A stretch of DNA of 64,000 bases from Bacillus_BD oryzisoli (GTDB taxonomy: Bacteria; Bacillota; Bacilli; Bacillales; Cytobacillaceae), in contig NZ_CP137640.1 of NCBI RefSeq assembly GCF_036670025.1, forward strand, positions 778,001 through 842,000, read 5' to 3'. The position numbers and the translations under genes were made by a program. This document shows positions 17,161-26,595 of this stretch, piece by piece. The notes under the pieces are model-generated. The model had not been told where the DNA came from. It made no database searches and worked only from the letters and a program-made list of their open reading frames with translations. Positions within the stretch are counted from its first letter, which is position 1; every line of letters starts with the position of its first letter.

Positions 17161-18703
17161 TACTATTTCCCAAAAAGTGAATATTTTAATGGTGGATGAT
17201 CATCCGGAAAATTTATTAGCTCTGGAGGCTGTGCTTTCGTCCCCTGATTATCATTTAGTCAGTGCTACTTCTGGGCAAAAGGCATTGAAGCACCTGATTA
17301 GTCAGGAATTTGCAGTTATTTTATTGGACGTTCAAATGCCTGGTTTAAATGGTTTTGAAACAGCTAAATTGATTAGGGCAAGAAAGAAAACAAAGCATAC
17401 ACCGATTATTTTTTTGACGGCGATCAGTCAGGAAAGTGAAAATGTCCAGCTGGGGTATGAAGTTGGAGCCATCGATTATATATTTAAGCCATTCCATCCT
17501 GAAACATTAAGAAAGAAAATAGATAAATTCGTTGAAATCTATCAAAAACATAAAGAAAAGATCTACCAAAGTGAAAGACAGCACATACTTGAGCTTGAAA
17601 AAAAGGTCGAGGAACGTACATTAGAGCTTTTATCTACAAATGAAAAGCTGCAGCAGGAAATTGCAGAAAGGAAAAAAATTACTGATCATTTGTATGTGTC
17701 ACAGGAAAGGTTTCGGAAAATATTTGAATCGAGCCCTAACCTTATGGCGATTGTCTCGTTAGAATCAGGAACCTATATCGATGTTAATACAAGCTGGTTA
17801 GAGTTTACGGGCTACCGTTACAATGAATTGTACAATCAAAAAATGAATCTTCATGACTTTATTGAGGAAGCAAATGGTAAGAGGATTCATTTAGAAAACC
17901 CGATTCGTAATATGAAAATTCTGTACAAAACAAAAAGTGGGGAAATGCGGGCCGGATTGTTGTCATCAGAATTAATTGATATCGATCCTGAACCTTGTAT
18001 TTTGTTTGTTTTGACCGATATTACGGAAAGAGATCTTTTAGAAAAAGGTTTAACCCGATTAGATCGGTTAAATTTAATCGGCGAAATGGCGGCTGGAATT
18101 GCCCATGAAATTCGCAATCCTATGACGACTGTTTATGGGTTTTTACAAATAGCCAAAAATAGCGAAGTTTCAAAAGACATCATTGAACTTATGCTGGATG
18201 AATTAGATCGGGCTAACTCCATTATTACCGAATTTTTAAATTTGGCTAAAAACAAAGTCAGCTATAAAAAAAGGCATCAAATAAATTCGATTATTGAAGC
18301 ATTATTTCCGTTGATACAGGCAGAAGCCCTCCGAGCAAATAAACAGGTTATTTTGGATTTACAACCATGTTCTGAGATTTTAATAGATGAAAAGGAAATT
18401 CGTCAATTAATCTTAAATATTGCATTAAATGGGTTGGATGCTATGACGCAAGGCGGAAAGCTTACGATTACAACATTTGCAAAAGAACATACCGTCGTCT
18501 TAAACATAAAAGATCAGGGGACAGGAATCAGCCCTGAAGTGTTGGAAAAGATAGGTACCCCGTTTTTTACGACGAAGGACAGCGGCACAGGGCTTGGACT
18601 GGCGATTTGCTATAGTATTGCCAAACGTCATCAGGCAGAAATTGATATAGAAACTGGACAAAAAGGGACTGCATTTTCTATTACTTTCTTGGCTGATCAT
18701 TAA
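17102..18703 (+). CDS. Receiver-PAS-histidine kinase
   Basis: A 533-residue cytoplasmic protein. The N-terminal receiver (residues 28-145) has DDHPE acidic residues and phospho-acceptor Asp76 (LLDVQMPG). A coiled coil (about 155-200), a PAS domain (about 205-320) and a HisKA/HATPase kinase follow, with His335 in GIAHEIRNPMTT and nucleotide-binding DQGTGIS and GTGLGLAI. The HEIRNP motif groups with Spo0-type kinases (KinA-E). It overlaps the CheR gene by 59 bases. The ATG at 17102 lacks an ideal ribosome site, so a start at TTG 17123 is possible. It probably receives phosphate from the hybrid kinase and passes a signal on. Confidence 0.85.
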   Translation: MENVTKNLTLQKRYIEKSDNTISQKVNILMVDDHPENLLALEAVLSSPDYHLVSATSGQKALKHLISQEFAVILLDVQMPGLNGFETAKLIRARKKTKHTPIIFLTAISQESENVQLGYEVGAIDYIFKPFHPETLRKKIDKFVEIYQKHKEKIYQSERQHILELEKKVEERTLELLSTNEKLQQEIAERKKITDHLYVSQERFRKIFESSPNLMAIVSLESGTYIDVNTSWLEFTGYRYNELYNQKMNLHDFIEEANGKRIHLENPIRNMKILYKTKSGEMRAGLLSSELIDIDPEPCILFVLTDITERDLLEKGLTRLDRLNLIGEMAAGIAHEIRNPMTTVYGFLQIAKNSEVSKDIIELMLDELDRANSIITEFLNLAKNKVSYKKRHQINSIIEALFPLIQAEALRANKQVILDLQPCSEILIDEKEIRQLILNIALNGLDAMTQGGKLTITTFAKEHTVVLNIKDQGTGISPEVLEKIGTPFFTTKDSGTGLGLAICYSIAKRHQAEIDIETGQKGTAFSITFLADH

Positions 18704-18751
18704 GGAGATTGTGGGTTAAAGACTGTACAACATGAAGAAAGGAGGCCTAGA

Positions 18752-19711
18752 ATGACTGCAACTCGTAAACGACTTTTCTTTGCATTCCTTACTCTAGTTG
18801 TTGTCCTATTGGCTGGTTTTTTCGTATATAAACAAGTGTTTAAGGAAAGTCCAAAGGTCATCGTTGTAATAAAAGAGGAAGACACCGAATTTTGGGAAAT
18901 TATCAAAGCCGGAGTGGAAAAAGGGTTTGAAGATTTTGGAATAGATGGAAAGATACTTGCGCCGAAAAATGGAACGCCGGAGGAACAAATGGAAATATTG
19001 GATCAGGCTTTAAAAGAGAATCCTGATTTATTAATTGTCGCTCCTTTGGGTTCAGATATCATTCCAAAATTAGAAAAGTATAATGATAAAAATATACCAG
19101 TATTACTAATGGATTCAAATGCACCATGGGAACATAAAACCGCCTATATAGGAACGGATAATCTCATATTAGGGGTAAAGGCGGGAATCCTCATGGCTTC
19201 AGAGCTGCAGCCCGGTGAAAAGGTTGCCCTTATTGGCAGACGTCGGTCCTTTGCTGAAGCAGATCGATTGATAGGTGCGAAAAAAAGTTTAGAAGCAGCG
19301 GGGATTCAAGTTGCAGTAGAATATGGAGATTTAAAGGTTGGTAATAAGGACGTTCAAGAAGTCAAAAGAATAATGGACGATATCATTAAGGAATATCCTG
19401 ATCTTAAAGGGGTTATCACAACATCGGATTCTCTAGCTCTGCCGGCATTAAAGAGCATCCAGGAACACGGCCTTGAAATACCTGTAACCGGAACAGATGG
19501 AATAAGTGAAATGCTTAAATATATTAGAGATGAAAAGCTTTCCATTTCAGTATCACAAAACCCATATGATATGGGGTATTTAAGTGTTGAAACAGCAGAT
19601 AAAGTGCTAAAAGGCAAAAAGGTAAAAAAGAATATAGACAGTGGAGTAGATATTATTACAAAAAGTAATGCTGAACAGCGGCTGGAATTTTACGCTCATA
19701 TATTGGAATGA
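18752..19711 (+). CDS. Anchored sugar-binding-type (ribose/LacI-fold) substrate-binding protein
   Basis: A 319-residue protein with an N-terminal uncleaved-looking membrane segment (about residues 8-28; no lipobox cysteine) and a type I periplasmic-binding fold (VIVVIKEEDTEFWEIIKAGVEKG; LLIVAPLGSD; VPVLLMDSN; IGTDN). No permease or ATPase gene is nearby. It starts 48 bases after the receiver-kinase gene with AAAGGAGG and ends in a strong terminator, so it likely senses an extracellular ligand for the kinase module rather than feeding an importer. Confidence 0.85.
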   Translation: MTATRKRLFFAFLTLVVVLLAGFFVYKQVFKESPKVIVVIKEEDTEFWEIIKAGVEKGFEDFGIDGKILAPKNGTPEEQMEILDQALKENPDLLIVAPLGSDIIPKLEKYNDKNIPVLLMDSNAPWEHKTAYIGTDNLILGVKAGILMASELQPGEKVALIGRRRSFAEADRLIGAKKSLEAAGIQVAVEYGDLKVGNKDVQEVKRIMDDIIKEYPDLKGVITTSDSLALPALKSIQEHGLEIPVTGTDGISEMLKYIRDEKLSISVSQNPYDMGYLSVETADKVLKGKKVKKNIDSGVDIITKSNAEQRLEFYAHILE

Positions 19712-19728
19712 TTCAATTTGTTTTTTTA

Positions 19729-19758
19729 AGTCCCCCGTTTGTGAGGGGGCTTTTTTTA
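19729..19758 (+). terminator. Terminator of the signalling module
   Basis: GTCCCCC and GGGGGCT arms around an 8-base loop, followed by seven Ts. Confidence 0.85.
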
Positions 19759-19829
19759 TTAACTTGGGGAGTAGTCGTTTATTTTTTTAAAAGGTAAACT
19801 AAAAAATAAAAAGAAAAGTAGGGAAGAGT

Positions 19830-21146
19830 ATGTCGGAGCTAACAAATAAATTTCCAATCATCAAAGACATGCAAAAAGGGCAGGAGGTTATGTGGTTTAA
19901 TCTTAAGATCAATCATTCCATTCCATCTGATCTGACTGCAGCTGATATTGAGGATGCACGTAAGAGGGTTGAGCGATTTGCTCCTTATCTTGAAAAAGTA
20001 TTTCCCGAAACAGCTGAACATCATGGCATTATTGAATCGCCATTGAAAGAAATTCCAAAGATGAAAGCTGCCTTGGAGACCTTTTATGAAAAAGAGCTGG
20101 AAGGAAAACTGCTTCTAAAATGTGATAGTCATTTGCCAATTTCAGGATCTATTAAAGCAAGGGGCGGTATTTATGAGGTATTGTACTTTGCGGAAAAAAT
20201 TGCCCTTGAGAGTGGAGGCTTATCCATTGAAGATGACTATTCAATCCTTGCAGACAAAAAATACAAGCAGCTTTTTGCAAATTACTCCATTGCCGTTGGA
20301 TCGACAGGAAACCTTGGTTTAAGCATCGGAATTATGAGTGCTAAGCTTGGCTTCAATGTAACGGTACATATGTCTGCTGATGCAAGACAATGGAAAAAGG
20401 ATTTGCTGCGCGAAAAAGGAGTAACCGTTATTGAGTATGAAGCAGATTACGAAAGGGCTGTGGAGGAAGGAAGAAAACAAGCAAGCGTTGATCCGAACTG
20501 CCACTTTATCGATGATGAAAACTCTAAAACCCTCTTTTTGGGTTATGCTGTTGCCGCTAAACGTGTTGAAGCTCAGTTAATAAGACAAAATATTACGGTT
20601 GATGCCGAGCACCCGCTATTTGTTTATCTTCCCTGTGGCGTAGGCGGTGGTCCGGGGGGTGTAGCGTTCGGACTCAAACAAATTTATGGCAGCCATGTCC
20701 ATTGCTTTTTTGCTGAACCTGTTCAGGCACCGTGTATGCTGTTAGGGGTGATGACGGGGCAGCATCATAAAATATCCGTTCAGGATATTGGACTAACTGG
20801 ACGTACAGCAGCGGATGGATTAGCGGTCGGCCGAGCATCAGGCTTTGTTGGCCAGATGATCGGCCATCAACTTGATGGACTTTTCACTGTAGAGGATTCG
20901 AAATTATTCCAATTTCTCTCTTTAATAGCAAAGGAGGAACAAATCGAAATTGAACCTTCTGCAGCAGCGGGATTCCCTGGGTATTTTTATACCCAGAAAA
21001 ATCAGGACTATTATAACCGCATTGGCCAGCAGGCGATGAACAATTCAACACATATTATATGGGCGACTGGCGGGAGTATGGTTCCAAAGGATGAAATGGA
21101 AGGATACATTAAAAAAGGGAATTCACTCAAGAATACTGAATCATAA
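19830..21146 (+). CDS. dsdA: D-serine dehydratase
   Basis: A 438-residue fold-type II PLP enzyme of normal DsdA length. The PLP lysine is Lys109 in SGSIKARGG; the asparagine loop SIAVGSTGNLGLS and the phosphate-binding glycine loop PCGVGGGPGG are present. It converts D-serine to pyruvate and ammonia in the cytoplasm. No DsdX-type permease or DsdC regulator flanks it, so it is probably monocistronic. The ATG has AGGGAAGAG upstream. B. subtilis YqjR is the same family. Confidence 0.93.
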   Translation: MSELTNKFPIIKDMQKGQEVMWFNLKINHSIPSDLTAADIEDARKRVERFAPYLEKVFPETAEHHGIIESPLKEIPKMKAALETFYEKELEGKLLLKCDSHLPISGSIKARGGIYEVLYFAEKIALESGGLSIEDDYSILADKKYKQLFANYSIAVGSTGNLGLSIGIMSAKLGFNVTVHMSADARQWKKDLLREKGVTVIEYEADYERAVEEGRKQASVDPNCHFIDDENSKTLFLGYAVAAKRVEAQLIRQNITVDAEHPLFVYLPCGVGGGPGGVAFGLKQIYGSHVHCFFAEPVQAPCMLLGVMTGQHHKISVQDIGLTGRTAADGLAVGRASGFVGQMIGHQLDGLFTVEDSKLFQFLSLIAKEEQIEIEPSAAAGFPGYFYTQKNQDYYNRIGQQAMNNSTHIIWATGGSMVPKDEMEGYIKKGNSLKNTES

Positions 21147-21239
21147 TCCGGCCAGCCAAACCTGCCCACTCATTAGACATCTCTCTCGCATACGTTAACT
21201 AAGGTAAGATAATTAATAGGGAAAGGGAGAGGTATGTTG

Positions 21240-21494
21240 ATGATGGATCCAAGAAGTTATGGCGGACATCACGGAGGGCAACACGGTGGTTATCACGGAC
21301 ATGGACATCACCATGGAGGACACCAACATGGTGGATATGGGACAGGGGCACCGTTTATTGGCGGCTTGATAGGCGGTCTGACACTTGGTGCACTGGCGTC
21401 ATCTGGTTTTGGGGGATATCCTTATCCGGCATACCCGTATCCAGCCCCCTATCCAATACAAAATAATCCTTATGCCGGATATCCGTACTATTAA
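21240..21494 (+). CDS. Small His/Gly/Tyr-rich protein, possibly spore coat-associated
   Basis: An 84-residue protein of low complexity: a His/Gly-rich N-terminal half with repeated HHGG/HGGY units, a short hydrophobic middle (FIGGLIGGLTLGALASSGF) and a Pro/Tyr-rich tail (YPYPAYPYP). Composition recalls small Bacillus coat or inner-spore proteins and could bind metals. The ATG at 21240 is seven bases after GAGG; the in-frame ATG at 21234 is too close to it. Function is inferred from composition only. Confidence 0.65.
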   Translation: MMDPRSYGGHHGGQHGGYHGHGHHHGGHQHGGYGTGAPFIGGLIGGLTLGALASSGFGGYPYPAYPYPAPYPIQNNPYAGYPYY

Positions 21495-21512
21495 GGTTTA
21501 AAATAGAACACA

Positions 21513-21549
21513 AGAGAATCCCCTTGTTCAGGTAAGGGGGATTCTTTAT
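21513..21549. terminator. Bidirectional terminator
   Basis: AGAATCCCCTT pairs with AAGGGGGATTCT between the His-rich gene (+) and the MFS gene (-). Confidence 0.85.
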
Positions 21550-22763
21550 TAAAGAGCTTTGTTTCTTTGTATCACAATGGCTGCTGCTTTTCTCGATGAA
21601 CATCTTATGATAAGAACAAATCCAACTATAAGCAGGCTTCCAAGAAAGGATATAACACCTACCCAAGAAAAGTGATCCCAGAAAAAGCCGCCGAATGATC
21701 CGACAATAGAGGACCCTAAATAATAAAATAGTAAATAAAGTGATGAGGCTTGTACTTTATTTTCTTTCGCACGCTCAGTTACCAAGGCGCTGACAATTGA
21801 ATGGCTTGCAAAAAAGCCAAATGTAAAAATAGAGATTCCAATAATCTTAACTAGTAAAGCAGGAAATAGTGTAATAACCGCTCCGCCAATCGTAATCATA
21901 AATGATATTTTTAGGATAAAAATCGTACCATATTGCTTTGCCTTTTTACCCATATATATGGAGCTAAAGGTGCCGAAGAGATAAACGACAAAAATAAGAC
22001 CAATAATGGTTTGACTCAGATGATAGGGTGGCTGCATGAGTGAAAATCCAATGTAATTGTACATCGTTACGAAGCTTCCCATTAATAAAAAGCCAAGGAT
22101 AAATAGGAAATTGATGTTTTTATTCAAAAAATGCATTTTATAAGATGGACCTATTGATTTCCATTCGATTTTCCTTCTGGTCGGAGTTTTTGTTACTGGA
22201 AAGGTATACCAAAAGAAAAGACTTAATAATAATGAAATAATCCCAATTGCAGCAAATGCGATTCTCCATGAAAAAAGATCTGTTAATAAACCGGTGAATA
22301 GTCTCCCAGTCATTCCTCCGATACTCGAACCGGAAATATAAAAACCCATGATTATGACACTGTCTTTTGGGCTGAACTCTTTTCCAATAAAGGCCATGGC
22401 AATGGACGGAACGCCTGCAACAAAAATACCCAGCAGTGCTCTAAAGAGTAATAGCATTATAAAGCTGGAGCTCAAAGACGTGACGATTCCAAGGATAGAG
22501 GTACAGACCATAGAAAAGACCATGATCCTTTTCATACCGATTTTATCCGAGAGTGTTGCTGCTGCCAGCATGGAAAAGGCTAGTATACCGGTTGTGAAGG
22601 ATAACGATAAACTAGCAGCAGGTGCTGAAACATCAAAATCCTTTGAAAAAAGCGGCAATGTTGGCTGAACCGTGTATATGGAGGCAAAAGTAACGAGACC
22701 CGCAATGAGAAAGGCAAGCTTTGCCCGTTTGAACTCTTTTGATCCTGCTTGTATATAATTCAT
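21549..22763 (-). CDS. MFS transporter (YnfM/YybF-like)
   Basis: A 404-residue, 12-segment major facilitator. The loop 2-3 motif LSDKIGMKRIM and the antiporter-like motif of segment 5 (GGMTGRLFTGLLTD) are visible. It is transcribed divergently from a LysR-type regulator, the arrangement of B. subtilis yybF-yybE, so it is probably regulated by that gene. Export of a small metabolite or drug is likely; substrate unknown. Confidence 0.85.
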   Translation of the reverse strand: MNYIQAGSKEFKRAKLAFLIAGLVTFASIYTVQPTLPLFSKDFDVSAPAASLSLSFTTGILAFSMLAAATLSDKIGMKRIMVFSMVCTSILGIVTSLSSSFIMLLLFRALLGIFVAGVPSIAMAFIGKEFSPKDSVIIMGFYISGSSIGGMTGRLFTGLLTDLFSWRIAFAAIGIISLLLSLFFWYTFPVTKTPTRRKIEWKSIGPSYKMHFLNKNINFLFILGFLLMGSFVTMYNYIGFSLMQPPYHLSQTIIGLIFVVYLFGTFSSIYMGKKAKQYGTIFILKISFMITIGGAVITLFPALLVKIIGISIFTFGFFASHSIVSALVTERAKENKVQASSLYLLFYYLGSSIVGSFGGFFWDHFSWVGVISFLGSLLIVGFVLIIRCSSRKAAAIVIQRNKAL

Positions 22764-22887
22764 TGCAATCCCTCATTTCCTTTTATGATGTATGATTTCT
22801 TACTATACTCTGTGATCTTTTATGTGTCTAATTTATAATAGTCATAAGTGTAATGCATTCTTGTTATGATAAAAGGAGATCGGGAAA

Positions 22888-23781
22888 ATGGAATGGCATC
22901 AGCTGGAGAATTTTATTGCAGTAGCAAAGTATAAGCATTTTACAAAAGCTGCACAGCATCAATCGATTTCACAGCCAGCGCTAAGCCGGTCAATTATTAA
23001 GTTAGAGCAGGAATTAGGGGTTCCATTATTTTTTCGCGATGGAAAAATAGTCAGGCTGACCAGATACGGCGACCTATTTTTAAAAAAGGCGCAACAGGCA
23101 CAAGTAGCGATTCAGGAGGGAATGGAGGAGTTACAAGAAAAGATTGCTATCGATACCGGTGAAATTTCCGTTGCTTTTCTTCATACGCTTGGACCTCATT
23201 TGATTCCAAATTTAATTGCAAGCTACAAAAAAATATATCCCAATATTACCTTTCAGCTTTATCAGGGGGCTAATGATTATGTACTAGACCAGGTTGAAAA
23301 AGGGATTGCTGATATGTGCTTATCCGTACCTCGAATGCAAAACCAACGCAATGAATCGACGGTATTACGTAAAGAAATGCTGTACGTAGTCGTGCCGAAG
23401 GATCATCAGCTTGCCGGTCAAACGGCTGTTGCCTTTAGGAGTTTGCAGGAAGAAGAATTTATTTGCTTTAAAAAGGGCTTTGGACTCCGCTATATATTTG
23501 ATGAGATGTGCTCCTATTTAAATATAAATCCAATCATAACCTTCGAAGGAGAAGAAGCGGCAACAGTAGCGGGATTTGTCATGAAAGGATTGGGAATCGC
23601 TGTTTTACCAAAAATCAGTGATATTATGTTCGAAAATCTCTGCTTCCTGGAAATTACGGACTATTTCTGCCAAAGAAGCATTGCATTGTCGACTTTATCC
23701 GAGCTGACCTTATCTCCTGCGGCTAAAAGGTTTAAAGCATTTGTCATTGAAAACTTTTCAACCATCGATATGGAAAAGTAA
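22888..23781 (+). CDS. LysR-family transcriptional regulator (YybE-like)
   Basis: A 297-residue LysR-type regulator. The N-terminal winged helix (MEWHQLENFIAVAKYKHFTKAAQ...SQPALSRSIIKLEQELG) is classical, and residues from about 90 form the periplasmic-binding-like effector domain. It diverges from the MFS gene across 124 bases and most likely controls it. AAAGGAG precedes the ATG. Confidence 0.88.
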   Translation: MEWHQLENFIAVAKYKHFTKAAQHQSISQPALSRSIIKLEQELGVPLFFRDGKIVRLTRYGDLFLKKAQQAQVAIQEGMEELQEKIAIDTGEISVAFLHTLGPHLIPNLIASYKKIYPNITFQLYQGANDYVLDQVEKGIADMCLSVPRMQNQRNESTVLRKEMLYVVVPKDHQLAGQTAVAFRSLQEEEFICFKKGFGLRYIFDEMCSYLNINPIITFEGEEAATVAGFVMKGLGIAVLPKISDIMFENLCFLEITDYFCQRSIALSTLSELTLSPAAKRFKAFVIENFSTIDMEK

Positions 23782-23969
23782 TTATTGTCAGGTTGTTTCT
23801 TGCTATTCATTTGCGGTAGAATGAGAGCGTAGTAAATATAGTGATATAATTTTAGAATACGATTCTAGCAGCATTAGTTATAAAGAGCCGTTTTTTTGCC
23901 TTATTTGGTAAAGGAATCGGCTTTTCATTCGTTATCAACGGGTTAGTTAATTAATAGGGAGAATGTAAT

Positions 23970-25157
23970 ATGAATGGAGTTATATCAAATCGATTTCAGT
24001 TTTGGATCTTGGTTGTCACGGTTGCTGTTTCAGGATTTTCACAGGGGATGCTGACGCCATTAATAGCGATTATTTTTGAACAAGACGGAATCCCATCTTC
24101 TGTAAATGGAATTCATGCCACATCGATTTATATTGGGATGCTTGCTGCCGCACCCTTTATGGAAAAGCCGATCCGGAAATTTGGTTATAAGCCCGTCATA
24201 CTTACCGGCGGATTCATCGTTATGTCGGCACTTGTTCTATTTCCGATATGGAAATCGATTTGGTTTTGGTTTGTGCTGCGTTTGTTAGTCGGAATCGGTG
24301 ACAATATGCTTCACTTTGGCAGTCAGACTTGGATTACCTCTTTTTCACCAAGCCATAAAAGAGGGAGGAATATCTCTCTTTATGGTTTATTCTTTGGATT
24401 AGGCTTTGCTGGGGGACCGATGATGGCCCGCTTTTTAGAGATAAATGAGGCATTGCCATTTATGATATCAGCTGAACTGAGCCTATTGGTGTGGCTGCCC
24501 ATACTTTTACTTAAGAACGAATTTCCCGAAAAAAGTGAAGAGAAGAGCTCTTTCTTTGGTTCATTCAGCCGTTTTGGCAAGGCATGGAAATATGGATGGA
24601 TCGCTTTTCTTTTTCCATTTTGCTACGGTTTTTTAGAGGCCTCACTAAATGGCAGCTTTCCGGTTTATGCATTAAGAATTGGAATCGATGCCCATGACGT
24701 TGCGTTTATTTTACCTGCTTTTGCAATTGGCAGCATTGTTTTTCAATTACCTTTAGGGATGCTGAGTGACCATTATGGAAGAAGAAATATTCTTATGATT
24801 GCTTTAATCATTGGTTTAACTTCGTTTACAGCAGCAGGATTTTTAAACGAATCAGTGATCGGCTTAGCTGCCTGCTTCTTTATAGCCGGAATGCTGGTCG
24901 GTTCTACTTTTTCACTTGGTGTATCGTATATGGTCGATTTAGTTCCTAAACACCTGCTGACTGCCGGTAATATTATGTGCAGCATCCTTTTCAGTATTGG
25001 GAGCATCAGCGGTCCCTTTATCGGCGGGCTAATGATGCAATATGTAAAAGGGATTAATCTCTTTTACACAATAAGCATGATGCTGGGGATTGTTTTGCTG
25101 GCACTTATTAGCTTTAAACCCAGGAAGGAAGCTGCTGACTTGAATAAAACCGCATAA
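23970..25157 (+). CDS. MFS transporter
   Basis: A 395-residue, 12-segment major facilitator. Motifs include GMLTPL in segment 1, a loop 2-3 sequence KPIRKFGYKP and a second-half copy LSDHYGRRNILM. It resembles Bacillus efflux permeases of the YfkF type. GGGAG stands before the ATG. It ends just before a long inverted repeat that may terminate it. Confidence 0.8.
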   Translation: MNGVISNRFQFWILVVTVAVSGFSQGMLTPLIAIIFEQDGIPSSVNGIHATSIYIGMLAAAPFMEKPIRKFGYKPVILTGGFIVMSALVLFPIWKSIWFWFVLRLLVGIGDNMLHFGSQTWITSFSPSHKRGRNISLYGLFFGLGFAGGPMMARFLEINEALPFMISAELSLLVWLPILLLKNEFPEKSEEKSSFFGSFSRFGKAWKYGWIAFLFPFCYGFLEASLNGSFPVYALRIGIDAHDVAFILPAFAIGSIVFQLPLGMLSDHYGRRNILMIALIIGLTSFTAAGFLNESVIGLAACFFIAGMLVGSTFSLGVSYMVDLVPKHLLTAGNIMCSILFSIGSISGPFIGGLMMQYVKGINLFYTISMMLGIVLLALISFKPRKEAADLNKTA

Positions 25158-25159
25158 TG

Positions 25160-25220
25160 GGTGTCGGGCACCGTAAAAAGACAGATTCCTAGAATCTGTC
25201 TTTTTACGGTGCCTGACACC
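25160..25220. repeat. 29-bp-arm GGTGTCAGGCACC-type hairpin
   Basis: Arms 25160-25188 and 25192-25220 are complementary over 29 positions with a single G-U in RNA, around a 3-base loop. The ends read GGTGTC and GACACC. The hairpin lies between the MFS gene and the ABC operon. It matches a dispersed Bacillus hairpin type that I recall; it may also stop transcription. Confidence 0.8.
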
Positions 25221-25299
25221 TTTTACGTATACTCTTGTCCCCCTGCTAATATGATGAAAAGTAGGTATATTTCTTTATTTTCGATGAGGGGGAAAAGAG

Positions 25300-26517
25300 A
25301 TGAGAGTTGGGAAAGGGAAGATAGCTTTACTGTGTTTGCTAGGCCTTATCATGATCTTCGCCAGTGCCTGTAATTCTGGAAAAAAGGAAACCTCCAATGA
25401 GGCAAAGGAGGATCCTATCAAAATCGGGGTTTTAGCATCGCAGACGGGTGCATTAGAATCTTATGGGAAACAGACAGTACGAGGTTTTGAGCTTGGGTTA
25501 GATTATGCAACAGATGGGACAAGAGAAGTCGACGGCCGAAAAATAGAGTTTATTGTGGAAGATACAGAAACGAAGCCTGAAGTGGCTGTGCAAAAAGCAA
25601 CAAAGCTATTGGAAGAGGATGGGGTCGACTTCTTAGTTGGTTCGTCGAGCTCAGGGGATACATTAGCTGTATTACCGCTTGCAGAGGAATATGAAAAAAT
25701 TATGGTGGTCGAGCCTGCGGTAGCTGATAGTATTACAGGTTCAGAGTTTAATCCATATATTTTCCGTACTGCCCGTAACTCCTCGCAGGATGCAGTTGCT
25801 GGGGCTGCAGCGATAGCAGATAAAGGAGTGAAAATTGCTACACTTGCACCTGATAACTCATTCGGCCGTGATGGCGTGGCTGCTTTTACAGAAAGTGCTA
25901 AAAAGCTTGGCGCAGAGATTGTCCATGAGGAATATGCTGATCCGTCGGCAACTGATTTTACATCTAACGTCCAAAAGGTAGTGGATTCAAAGCCTGATTA
26001 TTTATTTGTCATTTGGGCTGGAGCCAATACTCCTTGGACGCAGATAGCCGATATGAAGGTGCAGGAAAAAGGCATCAAAATTTCGACCGGTGCACCTGAC
26101 ATCGCTGCACTAGGTACCATGGAGCCATTAGTTGGAATGGAGGGCTTCACCGTTTACTATCATGAGCTTCCAAAAAATGAAATCAATGATTGGCTTGTTA
26201 AAGAGCATAAGAAACGATTTGACGGCGAGGTTCCGGATCTCTTCACACCTGGAGGAATGAGTGCAGCGATCGCAATTGTTGAAGCACTTAAGAAAACAGA
26301 GGGCAATACAGATTCAGACACCCTTATTGAAACAATGGAAGGAATGAGCTTTGATACGCCAAAAGGGGAAATGACCTTCCGTAAAGAGGATCACCAAGCC
26401 CTGCAAACCCTTTATGCGATTAAGCTGGAGAAAAAGGAAGGGGTTCCATATCCAGTTCCTGTCTTAATCCGTGAGCTGGCTCCGGAAGAGACAGCACCGC
26501 CAATTAGAAATAAATAG
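25300..26517 (+). CDS. Branched-chain-amino-acid-type ABC substrate-binding lipoprotein
   Basis: A 405-residue protein with a lipoprotein signal (lipobox ASAC, Cys24) and a type I periplasmic-binding fold of the LivJ family (IKIGVLASQTGALESYGKQTVRGFELG). GAGGGGG stands before the ATG at 25300. It heads an eight-gene run with complete ATPase and permease genes. LivJ-family proteins also bind amides, aromatic acids and other carboxylates; the enzymes encoded downstream argue for a carboxylic acid rather than leucine. Confidence 0.9.
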   Translation: MRVGKGKIALLCLLGLIMIFASACNSGKKETSNEAKEDPIKIGVLASQTGALESYGKQTVRGFELGLDYATDGTREVDGRKIEFIVEDTETKPEVAVQKATKLLEEDGVDFLVGSSSSGDTLAVLPLAEEYEKIMVVEPAVADSITGSEFNPYIFRTARNSSQDAVAGAAAIADKGVKIATLAPDNSFGRDGVAAFTESAKKLGAEIVHEEYADPSATDFTSNVQKVVDSKPDYLFVIWAGANTPWTQIADMKVQEKGIKISTGAPDIAALGTMEPLVGMEGFTVYYHELPKNEINDWLVKEHKKRFDGEVPDLFTPGGMSAAIAIVEALKKTEGNTDSDTLIETMEGMSFDTPKGEMTFRKEDHQALQTLYAIKLEKKEGVPYPVPVLIRELAPEETAPPIRNK

Positions 26518-26595
26518 AGCCGGATTAGCTTTAATTGAGGCCGTGCTATCATCATAGGCCGGCCTCGATGATTCTATATAGGGGTGGTGCTAATC

